NCBI RefSeq assembly: GCF_006716265.1
Contig: NZ_VFOS01000001.1
Coordinates: forward strand, 868,001-932,000
From: Rarobacter faecitabidus
GTDB taxonomy: Bacteria; Actinomycetota; Actinomycetes; Actinomycetales; Cellulomonadaceae
Reading direction: 5' to 3'
DNA: 64,000 nt
Shown here: piece by piece, positions 7,567 to 16,052 of the stretch
Layout of the letters: every line of letters starts with the position of its first letter
Numbering within the stretch: position 1 is the stretch's first letter
The notes under the pieces: generated by a model
Told to the model about the DNA's origin: nothing
Database searches by the model: none
What the model saw: only the letters and a program-made list of their open reading frames with translations
Made by a program: the position numbers and the translations under genes

Positions 7567-8474
7567 GTCGGAAACGCGTACCTTCCGCGCCGGGCACCTC
7601 GATCGCGCAGTTCACGAGGACCGCGGAAGCCGCCTCTCAGGAGGTAATCCGCACCTATTCCACCTCGTTCGGACTAGCCACCCGCCTGCTCGGAACACGG
7701 CATCGGAGTCATGTGCGAAATATTTACGCACTTGTCCGGGTCGCAGATGAAATCGTAGACGGGGTGGCGAGTCAGGCCGGTCTGAGCCTTTCCGAGCAAC
7801 AGGATGCTCTCGACCGATACATGACCCAGACTCACATCGCTTTGGGCACCGGCTACAGCAGCGATCTGGTGGTCCACGCCTTCGCGCAAACAGCTCGGCA
7901 GGCGGGCATCAATGAAGACCTCACCACACCGTTCTTTGCATCCATGCGAGCCGACCTCGGAGGCGGCGGCGAAAATCACGTCGTTTTCGATCGTGCACAG
8001 CATTCCGCATATGTCTACGGCTCCGCCGAAGTCGTGGGGCTGATGTGCCTGCGGGTTTTCACGAGGGAAAGCACCCTCAATGACGCTGAGCGTCATATCC
8101 TTGAACATGGCGCCCGACGTCTGGGTGCTGCGTTCCAAAACATCAACTTCCTCCGAGACCTTGGCGATGATACAGGAAGGCTCGGTCGCAGCTACCTGGG
8201 CGCCAGCGGCGCGCTGACTGAGGAACAACTGCGCTACTGGATTGGCGAGATCCGCTCTCAACTCTCCGATGCGGCCGCAGCGATCCCTCTCCTCCCGCAC
8301 GATGCCCGGGCAGCGGTGCGCAGCGCACTCGCGCTCTTCGCGAATCTCACCGAGAGGATCGCCCAGACCCCTGCCAAGGAACTCTCTGGCACGCGCATTC
8401 GCGTCCCTGACCCGATTAAGGCCGTCCTCGCGTGCTCCGCGATCTTCAAGACACTAAGAGAGAGACGACGATGA
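7563..8474 (+). CDS. crtB: Phytoene synthase
   Basis: Joins two GGPP molecules head-to-head to phytoene, the first committed C40 step. 303 residues from the GTG at 7563. The substrate-binding aspartate motifs are visible: RVADEIVDG near residue 60 and [15 protein letters not shown] near residue 200, together with [12 protein letters not shown] near the N-terminus, all typical of squalene/phytoene synthases. The GTG overlaps the crtE TGA; the longer frame from 7410 overlaps crtE and is rejected. Ends with an ATGA overlap into crtI. I see no strong ribosome site, which fits translation by re-initiation. Confidence 0.93.
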   Translation: MSRKRVPSAPGTSIAQFTRTAEAASQEVIRTYSTSFGLATRLLGTRHRSHVRNIYALVRVADEIVDGVASQAGLSLSEQQDALDRYMTQTHIALGTGYSSDLVVHAFAQTARQAGINEDLTTPFFASMRADLGGGGENHVVFDRAQHSAYVYGSAEVVGLMCLRVFTRESTLNDAERHILEHGARRLGAAFQNINFLRDLGDDTGRLGRSYLGASGALTEEQLRYWIGEIRSQLSDAAAAIPLLPHDARAAVRSALALFANLTERIAQTPAKELSGTRIRVPDPIKAVLACSAIFKTLRERRR

Positions 8475-10075
8475 CGCGAACGGTGATTATCGGGGCGGGC
8501 GTAGCCGGGCTAGCCGCCGCAGCTCTTCTCGCGCGGGAGGGGCACGACGTCGTCGTGCTAGAGAAGAACGATCGCGTGGGAGGGCGATCGGGAACCCTCA
8601 TGCGAGCCGGCTTCCGCTTCGATACCGGCCCGTCCTGGTATTTGATGCCCCGGGTCTTCGACCACTTTTTCGAGATGCTGGGAACCTCGACCGAAGAACA
8701 AGTCGACCTGCGGTTCGTCCAACCCGGCTACCGTGTCTTCAGCGAGCCGCAGCCCGACGGATCACGCCGCGATCCCCTAGACATTCCCCTGGGACGGGAT
8801 CAGGTTATCGAGGCCTTCTGGCGCATCGAACCGGACAGCACGTCCGCCATCCAGGCCTACCTCGACTCGGCGCGACGCACGGAAAAGATCGCTGAACGCT
8901 ACTTCCTCTACAACCCATTCACCCGTCCCGCCTCACTCCTGCGCAAAGAGGTGATTGCAGGCGTTCCCGAGTTGGCGAGACTGCTGACAACCTCGCTCGA
9001 ATCGTATGTGGCGAAGCGATTTTCGGATCCCGTGTTGCGACAGGTGCTGGGGTACCCCGCAGTGTTCCTGGGCACCAACCCAGCTGATGCACCGGCGATG
9101 TATCATCTCATGAGTGCTCTCGATCTAGACGAGGGCGTCCAGTACCCGATGGGGGGCTTCTGGACACTCATGGAGCGTTTCGAAGCTCTCGCGCGCGAGG
9201 CCGGGGCGCGCATAGAGACCAATGCGGAGGTGCTCGCGATCCACACCGACAGGCGGATGGGCATCCCCAGAGTTCGTCAACGACGGCAGGTCACCGGAGT
9301 CACCGTGCGTGAGGACGGTGGAGCCGAACGATACGAGGTCGCGGACATCGTCGTCTCTGGCGCCGACTTACATCACACTGAAACACGATTGGTGGCATCA
9401 AGCGACCAAAGCTACCCCGAGCGCTGGTGGTCGAGGCGTACGAGTGGTCCGGGTGCGGTCATCGCCATGCTGGGTGTGCGGGGCGAACTTCCCAACTTGC
9501 CGCATCACTCTCTCTTCTTCACGAAGGACTGGGCAGCGAACTTCGCCGCCATCTTCGGAGAGGACTCACGCGTTCCGGAACCTGCTTCGATCTACGTGTG
9601 CAAGCCAAGTGCAACAGATGCGACAGTTGCCCCCGCCGGTCATGAGAATCTGTTCGTCCTAGTCCCCGTTCCCGCCGATCCGGGTATCGGAAAGGGCAGT
9701 ATCAGCGCAAAGCCGTCGGCAAGCGTGGATGCTGCGGTCGACACGGCGATCGACCAGATTGCGCTGTGGGCCGGGATACCCGATCTGCGATCGCGTATCG
9801 TTGTGCGCGAATCCCTCGGACCTGCAGATTTCGTGGACGACTATTTCTCGTGGCAGGGCGGCATGCTCGGACCAGCCCACACTCTCAGCCAGAGCGCGAT
9901 GTTCCGTGCTCAGAACGCGTCGAAGAAGGTGGCAGGCCTCTACTACGCGGGTGCCACGACCGCACCCGGAGTCGGCGTTCCCATGTGCCTCATTAGTGCA
10001 GAACTGGTTCTAAAACGCATCCGGCGTGACCATAGCGCCGGGCCGCTGCCGGCGCCCGCGCGGGCGGACCGCTGA
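8471..10075 (+). CDS. crtI: Phytoene desaturase (lycopene-forming)
   Basis: FAD-dependent CrtI-type desaturase converting phytoene to lycopene. 534 residues. The N-terminal dinucleotide fold is [20 protein letters not shown] with VGGRSG following, then the family blocks [11 protein letters not shown] and [14 protein letters not shown], and the C-terminal [23 protein letters not shown] signature. Start at the ATG overlapping the crtB stop (ATGA). The TGATG junction gives overlap with crtYe. Length and motifs are complete, with no frameshift. In this pathway lycopene is then elongated at both ends to a C50 product. Confidence 0.94.
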   Translation: MTRTVIIGAGVAGLAAAALLAREGHDVVVLEKNDRVGGRSGTLMRAGFRFDTGPSWYLMPRVFDHFFEMLGTSTEEQVDLRFVQPGYRVFSEPQPDGSRRDPLDIPLGRDQVIEAFWRIEPDSTSAIQAYLDSARRTEKIAERYFLYNPFTRPASLLRKEVIAGVPELARLLTTSLESYVAKRFSDPVLRQVLGYPAVFLGTNPADAPAMYHLMSALDLDEGVQYPMGGFWTLMERFEALAREAGARIETNAEVLAIHTDRRMGIPRVRQRRQVTGVTVREDGGAERYEVADIVVSGADLHHTETRLVASSDQSYPERWWSRRTSGPGAVIAMLGVRGELPNLPHHSLFFTKDWAANFAAIFGEDSRVPEPASIYVCKPSATDATVAPAGHENLFVLVPVPADPGIGKGSISAKPSASVDAAVDTAIDQIALWAGIPDLRSRIVVRESLGPADFVDDYFSWQGGMLGPAHTLSQSAMFRAQNASKKVAGLYYAGATTAPGVGVPMCLISAELVLKRIRRDHSAGPLPAPARADR

Positions 10076-10422
10076 TGGGGATCGTCTATCTACTGCTGCT
10101 GCTATGTGGCATCGGGTGCATGCTACTGCTAGATCGCCGTTTCCGGCTCTTCTTCTGGCATGATCCGGTGGTCGCGTTACTCGTAACCGCCTTGGGTACG
10201 GGACTCTTCGTGGTGTGGGACGTCGCCGGGATCGCCGCAGGGGTCTTCTTGCTCGGCGATAGCGGCGCGGCTACTGGCATCGTTCTCGCACCAGAGTTCC
10301 CACTGGAGGAGATCGTGTTCCTGATCTTCCTCGTGCTCTGCACGATGGTGGTCTTCACAGGCGCTGCGAAGATCCTCCACCACCGCAGAACCGAGGATGG
10401 GCAGGAAGAGGACCGTCCATGA
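10075..10422 (+). CDS. crtYe: C50 carotenoid epsilon/beta cyclase subunit CrtYe-type
   Basis: 115-residue membrane protein with three predicted helices (about 3-20, 32-55 and 78-100). It is one half of the heterodimeric actinobacterial lycopene cyclase family, with the conserved motif APEFPLEEIVF near residues 81-91 carrying the acidic residues. With the partner half (N-terminus of the next protein) it should cyclise the ends of the C45/C50 intermediates. Whether the product has epsilon, gamma or beta rings cannot be told from the sequence. The ATG overlaps the crtI stop and its own stop overlaps the next ATG. Confidence 0.87.
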   Translation: MGIVYLLLLLCGIGCMLLLDRRFRLFFWHDPVVALLVTALGTGLFVVWDVAGIAAGVFLLGDSGAATGIVLAPEFPLEEIVFLIFLVLCTMVVFTGAAKILHHRRTEDGQEEDRP

Positions 10423-11609
10423 ACTATCCGCTACTGGCCCTGCTTGGCCTCGTCGTCGCTGTCGCCGGGTTCGCTGCCCTCACTGCTGTAGGTTTCCGGA
10501 GAAACCGCAGGATGTCGGGCTCGCGCTATTTCTCGGCCATAGCGATCACCACAGTCGTTCTGGTTGCATTGACAGCGGCCTTTGACAACTTCATGATCGC
10601 TGCCGAACTCTTCCACTATGCTCCGGAGAGCCTGCTCGGGATCAGCGTTGGCCGAGCACCAATAGAGGACTTTTCCTATCCGATCGCCGGCGCGCTCTTT
10701 CTGCCCGCCCTGTGGATTGCTCTGGCAGATGGGAGTAATCAGTGGCGAAAGGACTTCGCGCAGCTCTTCTTGACCTCACGGCCTATCAGTTGGATCAATA
10801 CCGCGTTTCCTTTCGGAGCCGCGTACCTTCTCACCGCGCGTGAGATTGACGCAGTGCTGGTGCTGGGGGTGCTCTACTTCCTGGTCCCTTACAACGTGGC
10901 GATGTACGGCATCAACGACGTCTTCGACTATGCATCAGACCTTGCCAATCCCAGGAAGGGTGGCATAGAAGGAGCCCTCCTTCCACGTCGACTACATCGA
11001 ACTACCCTGCGCGTGGCAGCGCTGACTAACATCCCGTTCCTCCTGCTACTGGCCGCGTTCGGGGGGCCTGCATCATGGACGGCACTTGCGCTCAGCGCCT
11101 TTGCCGTTGTTGCCTACTCTGCGCCCGGCCTGCGCTTTAAAGAGCGGCCGTTTCTCGATTCAGTCACATCGAGCATCCACTTCGTCAGCCCCGCTGTCAT
11201 TGGCCTTCTCCTCGCCGGTGCGCACATCGACGGCTCGCTTGTTCTGCTGCTCACAGCCTTTTTCTTTTGGGGGATGGCGGCGCACGCCTTCGGCGCGGTA
11301 CAAGACATTGTTCCGGATCGTGAGGCCGGTATCCGCTCGATTGCGACAGCCATCGGTGCCCGCGCGACGGTTCGCGCCGCGCTGACGCTATGGGTCACCG
11401 CAGGCCTGCTGATGCTCGGCACGGACTGGCCCGGGCCGCTCGGCGCCCTCCTTGCCCTGCCGTATGTGTTCATCTGTGCACCATTTTGGTTTGTCACCGA
11501 TGAGAACTCGGGAACCACCAACCGCGCGTGGCGGCGCTTCATCGCGCTCAACTACCTCTGCGGGTTCCTGGCCACCCTCCTGCTCATCTTCGCAGCAACC
11601 CACAAATGA
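10419..11609 (+). CDS. Fusion of cyclase subunit CrtYf with lycopene elongase CrtEb
   Basis: 396 residues with two parts. Residues 1 to about 110 are the second small cyclase subunit (CrtYf/CrtYh type): three helices and the motif APIEDFSYP at 80-88. Residues from about 120 are a UbiA-type prenyltransferase like lycopene elongase CrtEb, with the first Asp motif NDVFDYASDLANPRKGG (166-182), the second DIVPDREAG (296-304), and about eight membrane helices. No stop or start separates them; the linker is only around ten residues (SNQWRKDFAQ). The elongase adds DMAPP-derived C5 units to both ends of lycopene and the cyclase closes the rings, so the fusion joins consecutive steps. In Corynebacterium and Micrococcus these are separate genes; I recall a comparable fusion named lbtBC in Dietzia. 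Confidence 0.9.
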   Translation: MNYPLLALLGLVVAVAGFAALTAVGFRRNRRMSGSRYFSAIAITTVVLVALTAAFDNFMIAAELFHYAPESLLGISVGRAPIEDFSYPIAGALFLPALWIALADGSNQWRKDFAQLFLTSRPISWINTAFPFGAAYLLTAREIDAVLVLGVLYFLVPYNVAMYGINDVFDYASDLANPRKGGIEGALLPRRLHRTTLRVAALTNIPFLLLLAAFGGPASWTALALSAFAVVAYSAPGLRFKERPFLDSVTSSIHFVSPAVIGLLLAGAHIDGSLVLLLTAFFFWGMAAHAFGAVQDIVPDREAGIRSIATAIGARATVRAALTLWVTAGLLMLGTDWPGPLGALLALPYVFICAPFWFVTDENSGTTNRAWRRFIALNYLCGFLATLLLIFAATHK

Positions 11610-11755
11610 TTCGGAGAACATTCCACGATCGTCTCCTGGTCACCGGCGAAGACATCCCCACCGACGCTCAGTTTGCGCTGCTGCGTGAGAAAACCGCGGG
11701 CTACTCGTCCTCGATTGCCCGGGCTGCGATCGCATCGCCGACGCTGAACGCGTAG
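11606..11755 (+). CDS. Unidentified 49-codon ORF coupled to the carotenoid operon (possible gene stump)
   Basis: ATG overlaps the stop of the crtYf-crtEb fusion (ATGA), like every other junction of this operon. It encodes 49 residues (TFHDRLLVTGEDIPTDAQ, then FALLREKTAGYSS). From about codon 33 it overlaps the 3' end of bioN on the other strand, where the sequence is bioN coding DNA. So the real part is probably only about 30 codons: the start of a further operon gene whose remainder was lost where the crt segment meets the bio operon. I do not recognise the family. A chance overlap remains possible. Confidence 0.3.
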   Translation: MIRRTFHDRLLVTGEDIPTDAQFALLREKTAGYSSSIARAAIASPTLNA

Positions 11756-12375
11756 CCGACCGCGCGTACCGCGAAAGGCCCGGCGAACGTGCGCGGGGAT
11801 CGGCTGAGGCCACGGGCACGTGCGGCGTCGCGTACCTCGACTCCGACGGTCACCAGGACCGGAATGGTGCGCACCATGAGCCCGACGAGCAGCGATGCGC
11901 GTTCGGGGTTCACGCCGAAGCGGCGCAAGGGCTCCAGCGTGCGCACGATGGAGTCGAGCAGATGATCGGCGCGCGTTGACGCGGTGAACGCCAGCGCCAG
12001 CAGGATGGCGGCGAGGATGTCGCCGGTGACCTCGGCTGCCGCGAGTGGGCCGCGCTGCCAGGCGACGAGTAACGCCAGCGGCAGCAGCGCGAGCATTCCG
12101 CGAACGGCGCCGAACAGGACGCGCCGCCACCTGATCCCCGCTATGAGCCCCGCGCCCATGCCAACCAGCACCCCGGCAAGGGCCAACCACGGCGAAGCGA
12201 TGAGGGCAAGCGAACCGCTGATGAAAGCCAGGAGAGCCAGCTTCAGCAGAACGGGCGCTCGGTGAAGGACGGAGTCGCGGGCGACGTAGGCACCCAACAC
12301 TCCGCCATAGGCAGAGCGCAGAGGCCGCGACTTCTCGGCGCGGGCGCGGCGACCCGTCCGCGCAGCACTACGCAT
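11701..12375 (-). CDS. bioN: BioN, ECF transporter T component for biotin uptake
   Basis: 224-residue integral membrane protein with about five hydrophobic segments between residues 45 and 215. EcfT proteins couple the S component to the ATPase through short Ala-Arg-Gly motifs; one is visible as ARARGLSRSP near residue 188. Overlaps the end of bioM by 8 nt and is last in the bioY-bioM-bioN operon. The arginine-rich N-terminus (RTGRRARAEK) is longer than usual. The gene ends against the 3' end of the carotenoid operon (convergent, slight overlap with the 49-codon ORF). Confidence 0.85.
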   Translation of the reverse strand: MRSAARTGRRARAEKSRPLRSAYGGVLGAYVARDSVLHRAPVLLKLALLAFISGSLALIASPWLALAGVLVGMGAGLIAGIRWRRVLFGAVRGMLALLPLALLVAWQRGPLAAAEVTGDILAAILLALAFTASTRADHLLDSIVRTLEPLRRFGVNPERASLLVGLMVRTIPVLVTVGVEVRDAARARGLSRSPRTFAGPFAVRAVGYAFSVGDAIAARAIEDE

Positions 12376-13132
12376 GACGGCCAGCGCTCCTGGCCCGCGC
12401 GGCGAGCTCGCGATAGCGGTCGATGGCGGCGGTAGGCGAGCCCTCGAACACTACCCGCCCACTATCGAAGACGAGAGCGTGATCCATCAGGGCGGCGAAC
12501 TCCAGGTCGTGCGTCACCACGACGAGTTGCTGCTCCAGAGCAAGCAGGCGATCGATGATCTCCCCGCGCCAGCCCAGATCGAGGCGGGTCGTCGGCTCGT
12601 CGCAGACGAGGATCTGCGGCTCGGTCGCAAGGACGCCGGCCAGGGCGAGCAACTGGCGCTGCCCGCCGGAAAGCGTCTGGACCGGTTGGAACGCCGCCTC
12701 GCGCAGCCCGTACTCGCCGAGCAGATCCAGCGCTTGCTCGGTTCGCTGCTTGGCCGGCACGCCCCGGCGGCGAAGCGACAGGGAGACATCCTCGACAGCG
12801 GTCGGCAGGATGATCTGCGCATCGGGATCGGCGAACAGGAACCCGACCGAGCGCATGATCTCCTTGGTGTTCCTGCGCGTGTCCAGATCCCCGACCTTCA
12901 CGGTGCCGAAGGTCGGTAGCGTCAGTCCGTTGATGAGCCGAGCCGCCGTCGTCTTGCCCGATCCGTTCGCGCCGAGCACCGCGATGCGATGGTGCGTCAG
13001 CGACGCCGTGATCGGCCCAAGGATGCGGATCGGCGCGCCGCCGTGGGAATCCTCGACATCCACGGCGGCACCGCGGAAATCAATGCCGCGGAAATCAATC
13101 CCCGGGTCGTCGTGGCGGCGCGCCGAGTCCAT
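12368..13132 (-). CDS. bioM: BioM, ECF transporter ATPase for biotin uptake
   Basis: 254 residues, cytoplasmic ABC ATPase. Walker A GANGSGKTT, Q-loop FADPDAQIILP (typical of ECF A components), signature TLSGGQRQLLALAG, Walker B QILVCDEPTTRLDL and H-loop VVVTHDLEF. The ATG overlaps the bioY stop (TGATG on the minus strand) and the 3' end overlaps bioN. Only one ATPase is present, as in the BioMNY type, where it works as a homodimer. The N-terminus carries a duplicated FRGID/FRG block encoded by a nearly perfect 15-bp tandem repeat (13071-13100). Confidence 0.9.
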   Translation of the reverse strand: MDSARRHDDPGIDFRGIDFRGAAVDVEDSHGGAPIRILGPITASLTHHRIAVLGANGSGKTTAARLINGLTLPTFGTVKVGDLDTRRNTKEIMRSVGFLFADPDAQIILPTAVEDVSLSLRRRGVPAKQRTEQALDLLGEYGLREAAFQPVQTLSGGQRQLLALAGVLATEPQILVCDEPTTRLDLGWRGEIIDRLLALEQQLVVVTHDLEFAALMDHALVFDSGRVVFEGSPTAAIDRYRELAARARSAGRHA

Positions 13133-13752
13133 CAGCGGCGGGTCAACTGGGGGTATGCGCGCAGAACCATCGCGCCCACCGCGACGGCCAGAGCCGCCTT
13201 GATCGCATCGAACGGCACGAAGGCGAGGTTACCCACTAACGCCTTCGAGAATGGGATTCCCAACCGCGCCGCCATGACCGGGATTCCTACGGCATAGATG
13301 GCAAGAGTAGCCAGCACCACACCGATCGATCCGTGCACCAGAACGACACTGGGGCCACTCTTCCGCGCGAATCGCAGCCAGGCGCCGGCGATCGCCGCGG
13401 CGAGCGGGAACGACAGCAGATAGCCGACGGACGGCCCGGACAGTACGGCCAGACCCGCCTTGCCGCCGGCGAAGATCGGCAAGCCCGCCAGGCCCACCAC
13501 GATGTAGAGGGCGACGGCTCCCGCGCCGCGCCACGGCCCGAGGACGATGCCCGCGAGCAGCACCGCGAAGGTCTGCAGCGTGATGGGGACGCCACTGACT
13601 GCTGGCCCTGTGAGAAGCGAGCAGACGGCGATCAGCGCCGCGAATGTGGCGATGAGTGCCAGATCGGTGGCGCGGCCCGTCGCCGACAGCCGGTGAGGGC
13701 CCGATGCTTCTGCTCCGGCCACCTGCTCGCTACCTTCCAGTTTTGTGGTCAT
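13132..13752 (-). CDS. bioY: BioY, biotin-binding S component
   Basis: 206 residues, six-helix biotin carrier. Conserved BioY features: VSGVPITLQTFAVLLAG, LGPWRGAGAV, GLAGLPIFAGGKAGLAVLSGPSVGYLLSFP, and FVPFDAIKA near the C-terminus. The start was chosen at the second ATG: GGAGGG (13761-13766) lies 8 nt before it but only 2 nt before the ATG at 13758. First gene of bioY-bioM-bioN. I see no obvious BirA or BioQ-type operator in the 114-nt gap to the divergent ABC-F gene. Confidence 0.92.
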   Translation of the reverse strand: MTTKLEGSEQVAGAEASGPHRLSATGRATDLALIATFAALIAVCSLLTGPAVSGVPITLQTFAVLLAGIVLGPWRGAGAVALYIVVGLAGLPIFAGGKAGLAVLSGPSVGYLLSFPLAAAIAGAWLRFARKSGPSVVLVHGSIGVVLATLAIYAVGIPVMAARLGIPFSKALVGNLAFVPFDAIKAALAVAVGAMVLRAYPQLTRR

Positions 13753-13866
13753 TGACATATCCCTCCATAGTATTTCGCTACCAACGCCACCTTATCGACC
13801 GCTAGACTTGCAGGCGTTTGTGCGCACAGTACAAGTTTTGCCCTCACCACTAAAGGATTCAGCTAC

Positions 13867-15465
13867 GTGATCAACGCGAGCCAAGTCGAACTACGAGTCG
13901 GCGCTCGTACCCTGCTGCACCCCACGAGCTTTCAGATCGCGGCGGGGGACAGGATCGGCCTGGTCGGGCGCAATGGCGCTGGCAAGACCACGTTGACCAA
14001 GACGCTGGCGGGGGACACGCAGCCCACCGCGGGCACCATTTCGAGCCGCGGCTCAGTGGGGTACCTACCGCAGGACTCGCGCCACGGTGAGTTGGCGGAA
14101 CTGGCGATGTCCCGCGTCCTGTCGGCGCGTGGCCTCGACGCGATCACCGCGAAGATGCGCCAGGCCGAGGCGGATATGGCGAGCACGGACGAGGCCGTTC
14201 ACGAGCGCGGCATGGAGCGCTACCCGAAACTCGAGGCCCGCTTCGTCGCGGCCGGAGGCTATGCCGCCGAATCCGAGGCGCAGCGCATCGCGGCCAACCT
14301 CGGCCTCGACGAGTCGGTCCTATCCAAGCCGATGTCGGCGCTCTCCGGCGGTCAGCGCCGTCGCGTGGATCTGGCGCGCATTTTGTTCTCGGGCGCGGAA
14401 ACGCTCCTGTTGGACGAGCCCACCAACCACCTTGACCACGACTCGATCCTGTGGCTGCGTGACTATCTGAAAACGTATTCAGGGGGTCTGGTCGTGATCA
14501 GTCACGACGTGGACCTGCTTCGCGTGGTCGTGAACAAGGTCTACCACCTGGACGCGAACCGGGGAGAGATCGACCAGTACAACCTCGGGTGGGACCTGTA
14601 CCTGAAGCAGCGCGAGCAGGACGAGCGCCGCCGCCGCAAGGAGCGACAGAACGCCGAGAAGAAGGCGGCGGTGCTCACCGCGCAGGGCGAGAAGATGCGG
14701 GCCAAGGCGTCCAAAGCCGTCGCCGCCCAGCAGATGCTGCGCCGCGCCGAGCAGCTTCGCTCCTCCGTGGAGGGGGAGCGGGCGCAGGACAAGGTGGCGA
14801 AACTGCGCTTCCCGAAGCCAGCGCCGTGCGGCCGCACGCCAATGACCGCGGAGCACCTGTCGAAGTCGTACGGGTCGATGGAGGTCTTCGCCGGAGTCGA
14901 CCTGGCGATCGACCGCGGGTCGCGAGTCGTGATCCTCGGCCTCAACGGTGCGGGCAAGACGACGCTACTGCGCATCCTGGCGGGCGTTCAGGAACCGGAC
15001 ACGGGAAAGGTCGTTCCGGGGCACGGACTCAAGATCGGCTACTACGCCCAGGAGCACGAGACGCTGGACCCCGATGTGACGGTCGTCGAAAACCTGCGGC
15101 ATGCCGCCCCCGACCTCACCGATACCGAGGTCCGCTCGGTGCTGGGCTCGTTTCTCTTCTCGGGCGACGACGCGGACAAGCCGACGCACGTGCTCTCGGG
15201 TGGCGAAAAGACACGCCTTGCCCTGGCCACGCTCGTCGTGTCAGCGGCGAACGTGCTGCTCCTGGACGAGCCCACAAACAACCTGGACCCGGCTTCGCGC
15301 GCCGAGATCCTGGGCGCGCTCAAGAGTTACGAGGGATCGGTCGTGATGGTCACGCACGATGTCGGCGCGGTCGATGCCCTCGATCCCGAGCGGGTCCTGC
15401 TCCTGCCCGATGGCGACGAAGACCTCTGGAACGAGGACTACCGCGACCTGGTGGCGCTCGCCTAA
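13867..15465 (+). CDS. ABC-F family ATPase (ribosome-associated, no membrane domain)
   Basis: 532 residues with two full ABC modules and no transmembrane segments. Module 1: GRNGAGKTT near 34-42, signature LSGGQRRRVDLAR, Walker B LLLDEPTNHLD. Module 2: GLNGAGKTTLLR, LSGGEKTRLALA, LLLDEPTNNLD. Between them lies the charged linker with EQDERRRRKERQNAEKK, the P-site tRNA interaction motif region that identifies ABC-F proteins. These act on the ribosome as translation factors or antibiotic-protection proteins; which one applies here is not decidable. The GTG start has AAAGGA at 13853-13858. Confidence 0.9.
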   Translation: MINASQVELRVGARTLLHPTSFQIAAGDRIGLVGRNGAGKTTLTKTLAGDTQPTAGTISSRGSVGYLPQDSRHGELAELAMSRVLSARGLDAITAKMRQAEADMASTDEAVHERGMERYPKLEARFVAAGGYAAESEAQRIAANLGLDESVLSKPMSALSGGQRRRVDLARILFSGAETLLLDEPTNHLDHDSILWLRDYLKTYSGGLVVISHDVDLLRVVVNKVYHLDANRGEIDQYNLGWDLYLKQREQDERRRRKERQNAEKKAAVLTAQGEKMRAKASKAVAAQQMLRRAEQLRSSVEGERAQDKVAKLRFPKPAPCGRTPMTAEHLSKSYGSMEVFAGVDLAIDRGSRVVILGLNGAGKTTLLRILAGVQEPDTGKVVPGHGLKIGYYAQEHETLDPDVTVVENLRHAAPDLTDTEVRSVLGSFLFSGDDADKPTHVLSGGEKTRLALATLVVSAANVLLLDEPTNNLDPASRAEILGALKSYEGSVVMVTHDVGAVDALDPERVLLLPDGDEDLWNEDYRDLVALA

Positions 15466-15503
15466 AGGACCGTGCCCTTTAGGACCGGGCGGGGCCAAGC
15501 AAC

Positions 15504-15902
15504 CTACGCCGCGATGCGCCCTGACACTTTGGTACCTGCGGCCACGATGGTGTCGGCGGGAAGCTTCACACCGGCCGGGAGGATGGCCTCGGAGCCGATG
15601 CGTGCGCCGCGCCCCACGCGGGCTCGCGCGCCGATCCGGGCGCCTGCCCCGAGGTGCACGGCGATGCCCACGATCGCCTCGGGCTCCACGATCGCGCCCG
15701 ATTCGATCCAGCTGTTCTCGCCTACGCGTGCCCCTGGGGCGACGACGGCGTTCTCTTCGACGTAGGCGCTCTTAGCGATCCATGCGTCGGGTGCTACCTT
15801 TGCCTTGGGTGAGACAAATCCGCCGCCGTGCGGGTGGCGCACATAGCGGACAACGCGACCGTCATCGGTTTCGAATTCTTCGCGCATGGACTTGCGGGGC
15901 AT
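15504..15902 (-). CDS. Left-handed beta-helix (hexapeptide repeat) protein
   Basis: 132 residues built almost entirely of hexapeptide repeats: VAPDAWIAKSAYVEENAVV, APGARVGENS, GAIVEPEAIV, GAGARIGARARVG. This is the trimeric left-handed beta-helix seen in gamma-carbonic anhydrases and acyltransferases. The three histidine ligands of an active gamma-carbonic anhydrase are not obvious; only one His (AVHLG) lies in the helix. The function therefore stays open. A GGAGGAG ribosome site precedes the ATG at 15902. Convergent with the ABC-F gene, separated by 38 nt in which I see no terminator. Confidence 0.7.
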   Translation of the reverse strand: MPRKSMREEFETDDGRVVRYVRHPHGGGFVSPKAKVAPDAWIAKSAYVEENAVVAPGARVGENSWIESGAIVEPEAIVGIAVHLGAGARIGARARVGRGARIGSEAILPAGVKLPADTIVAAGTKVSGRIAA

Positions 15903-16052
15903 GTTTCTCCTCCGAGTAGTCGCCTTGTGCTGGGCATTGTGGTGCCAGCTCGGTCAATTGATCCGTAACCTAGAACAATAGGTGGGACGGATTGATTCCC
16001 GCTCGTCGCAGGCCGCCCATGCGGCCAGTGTGTCCAGTCGGAAGGCCCCCGC

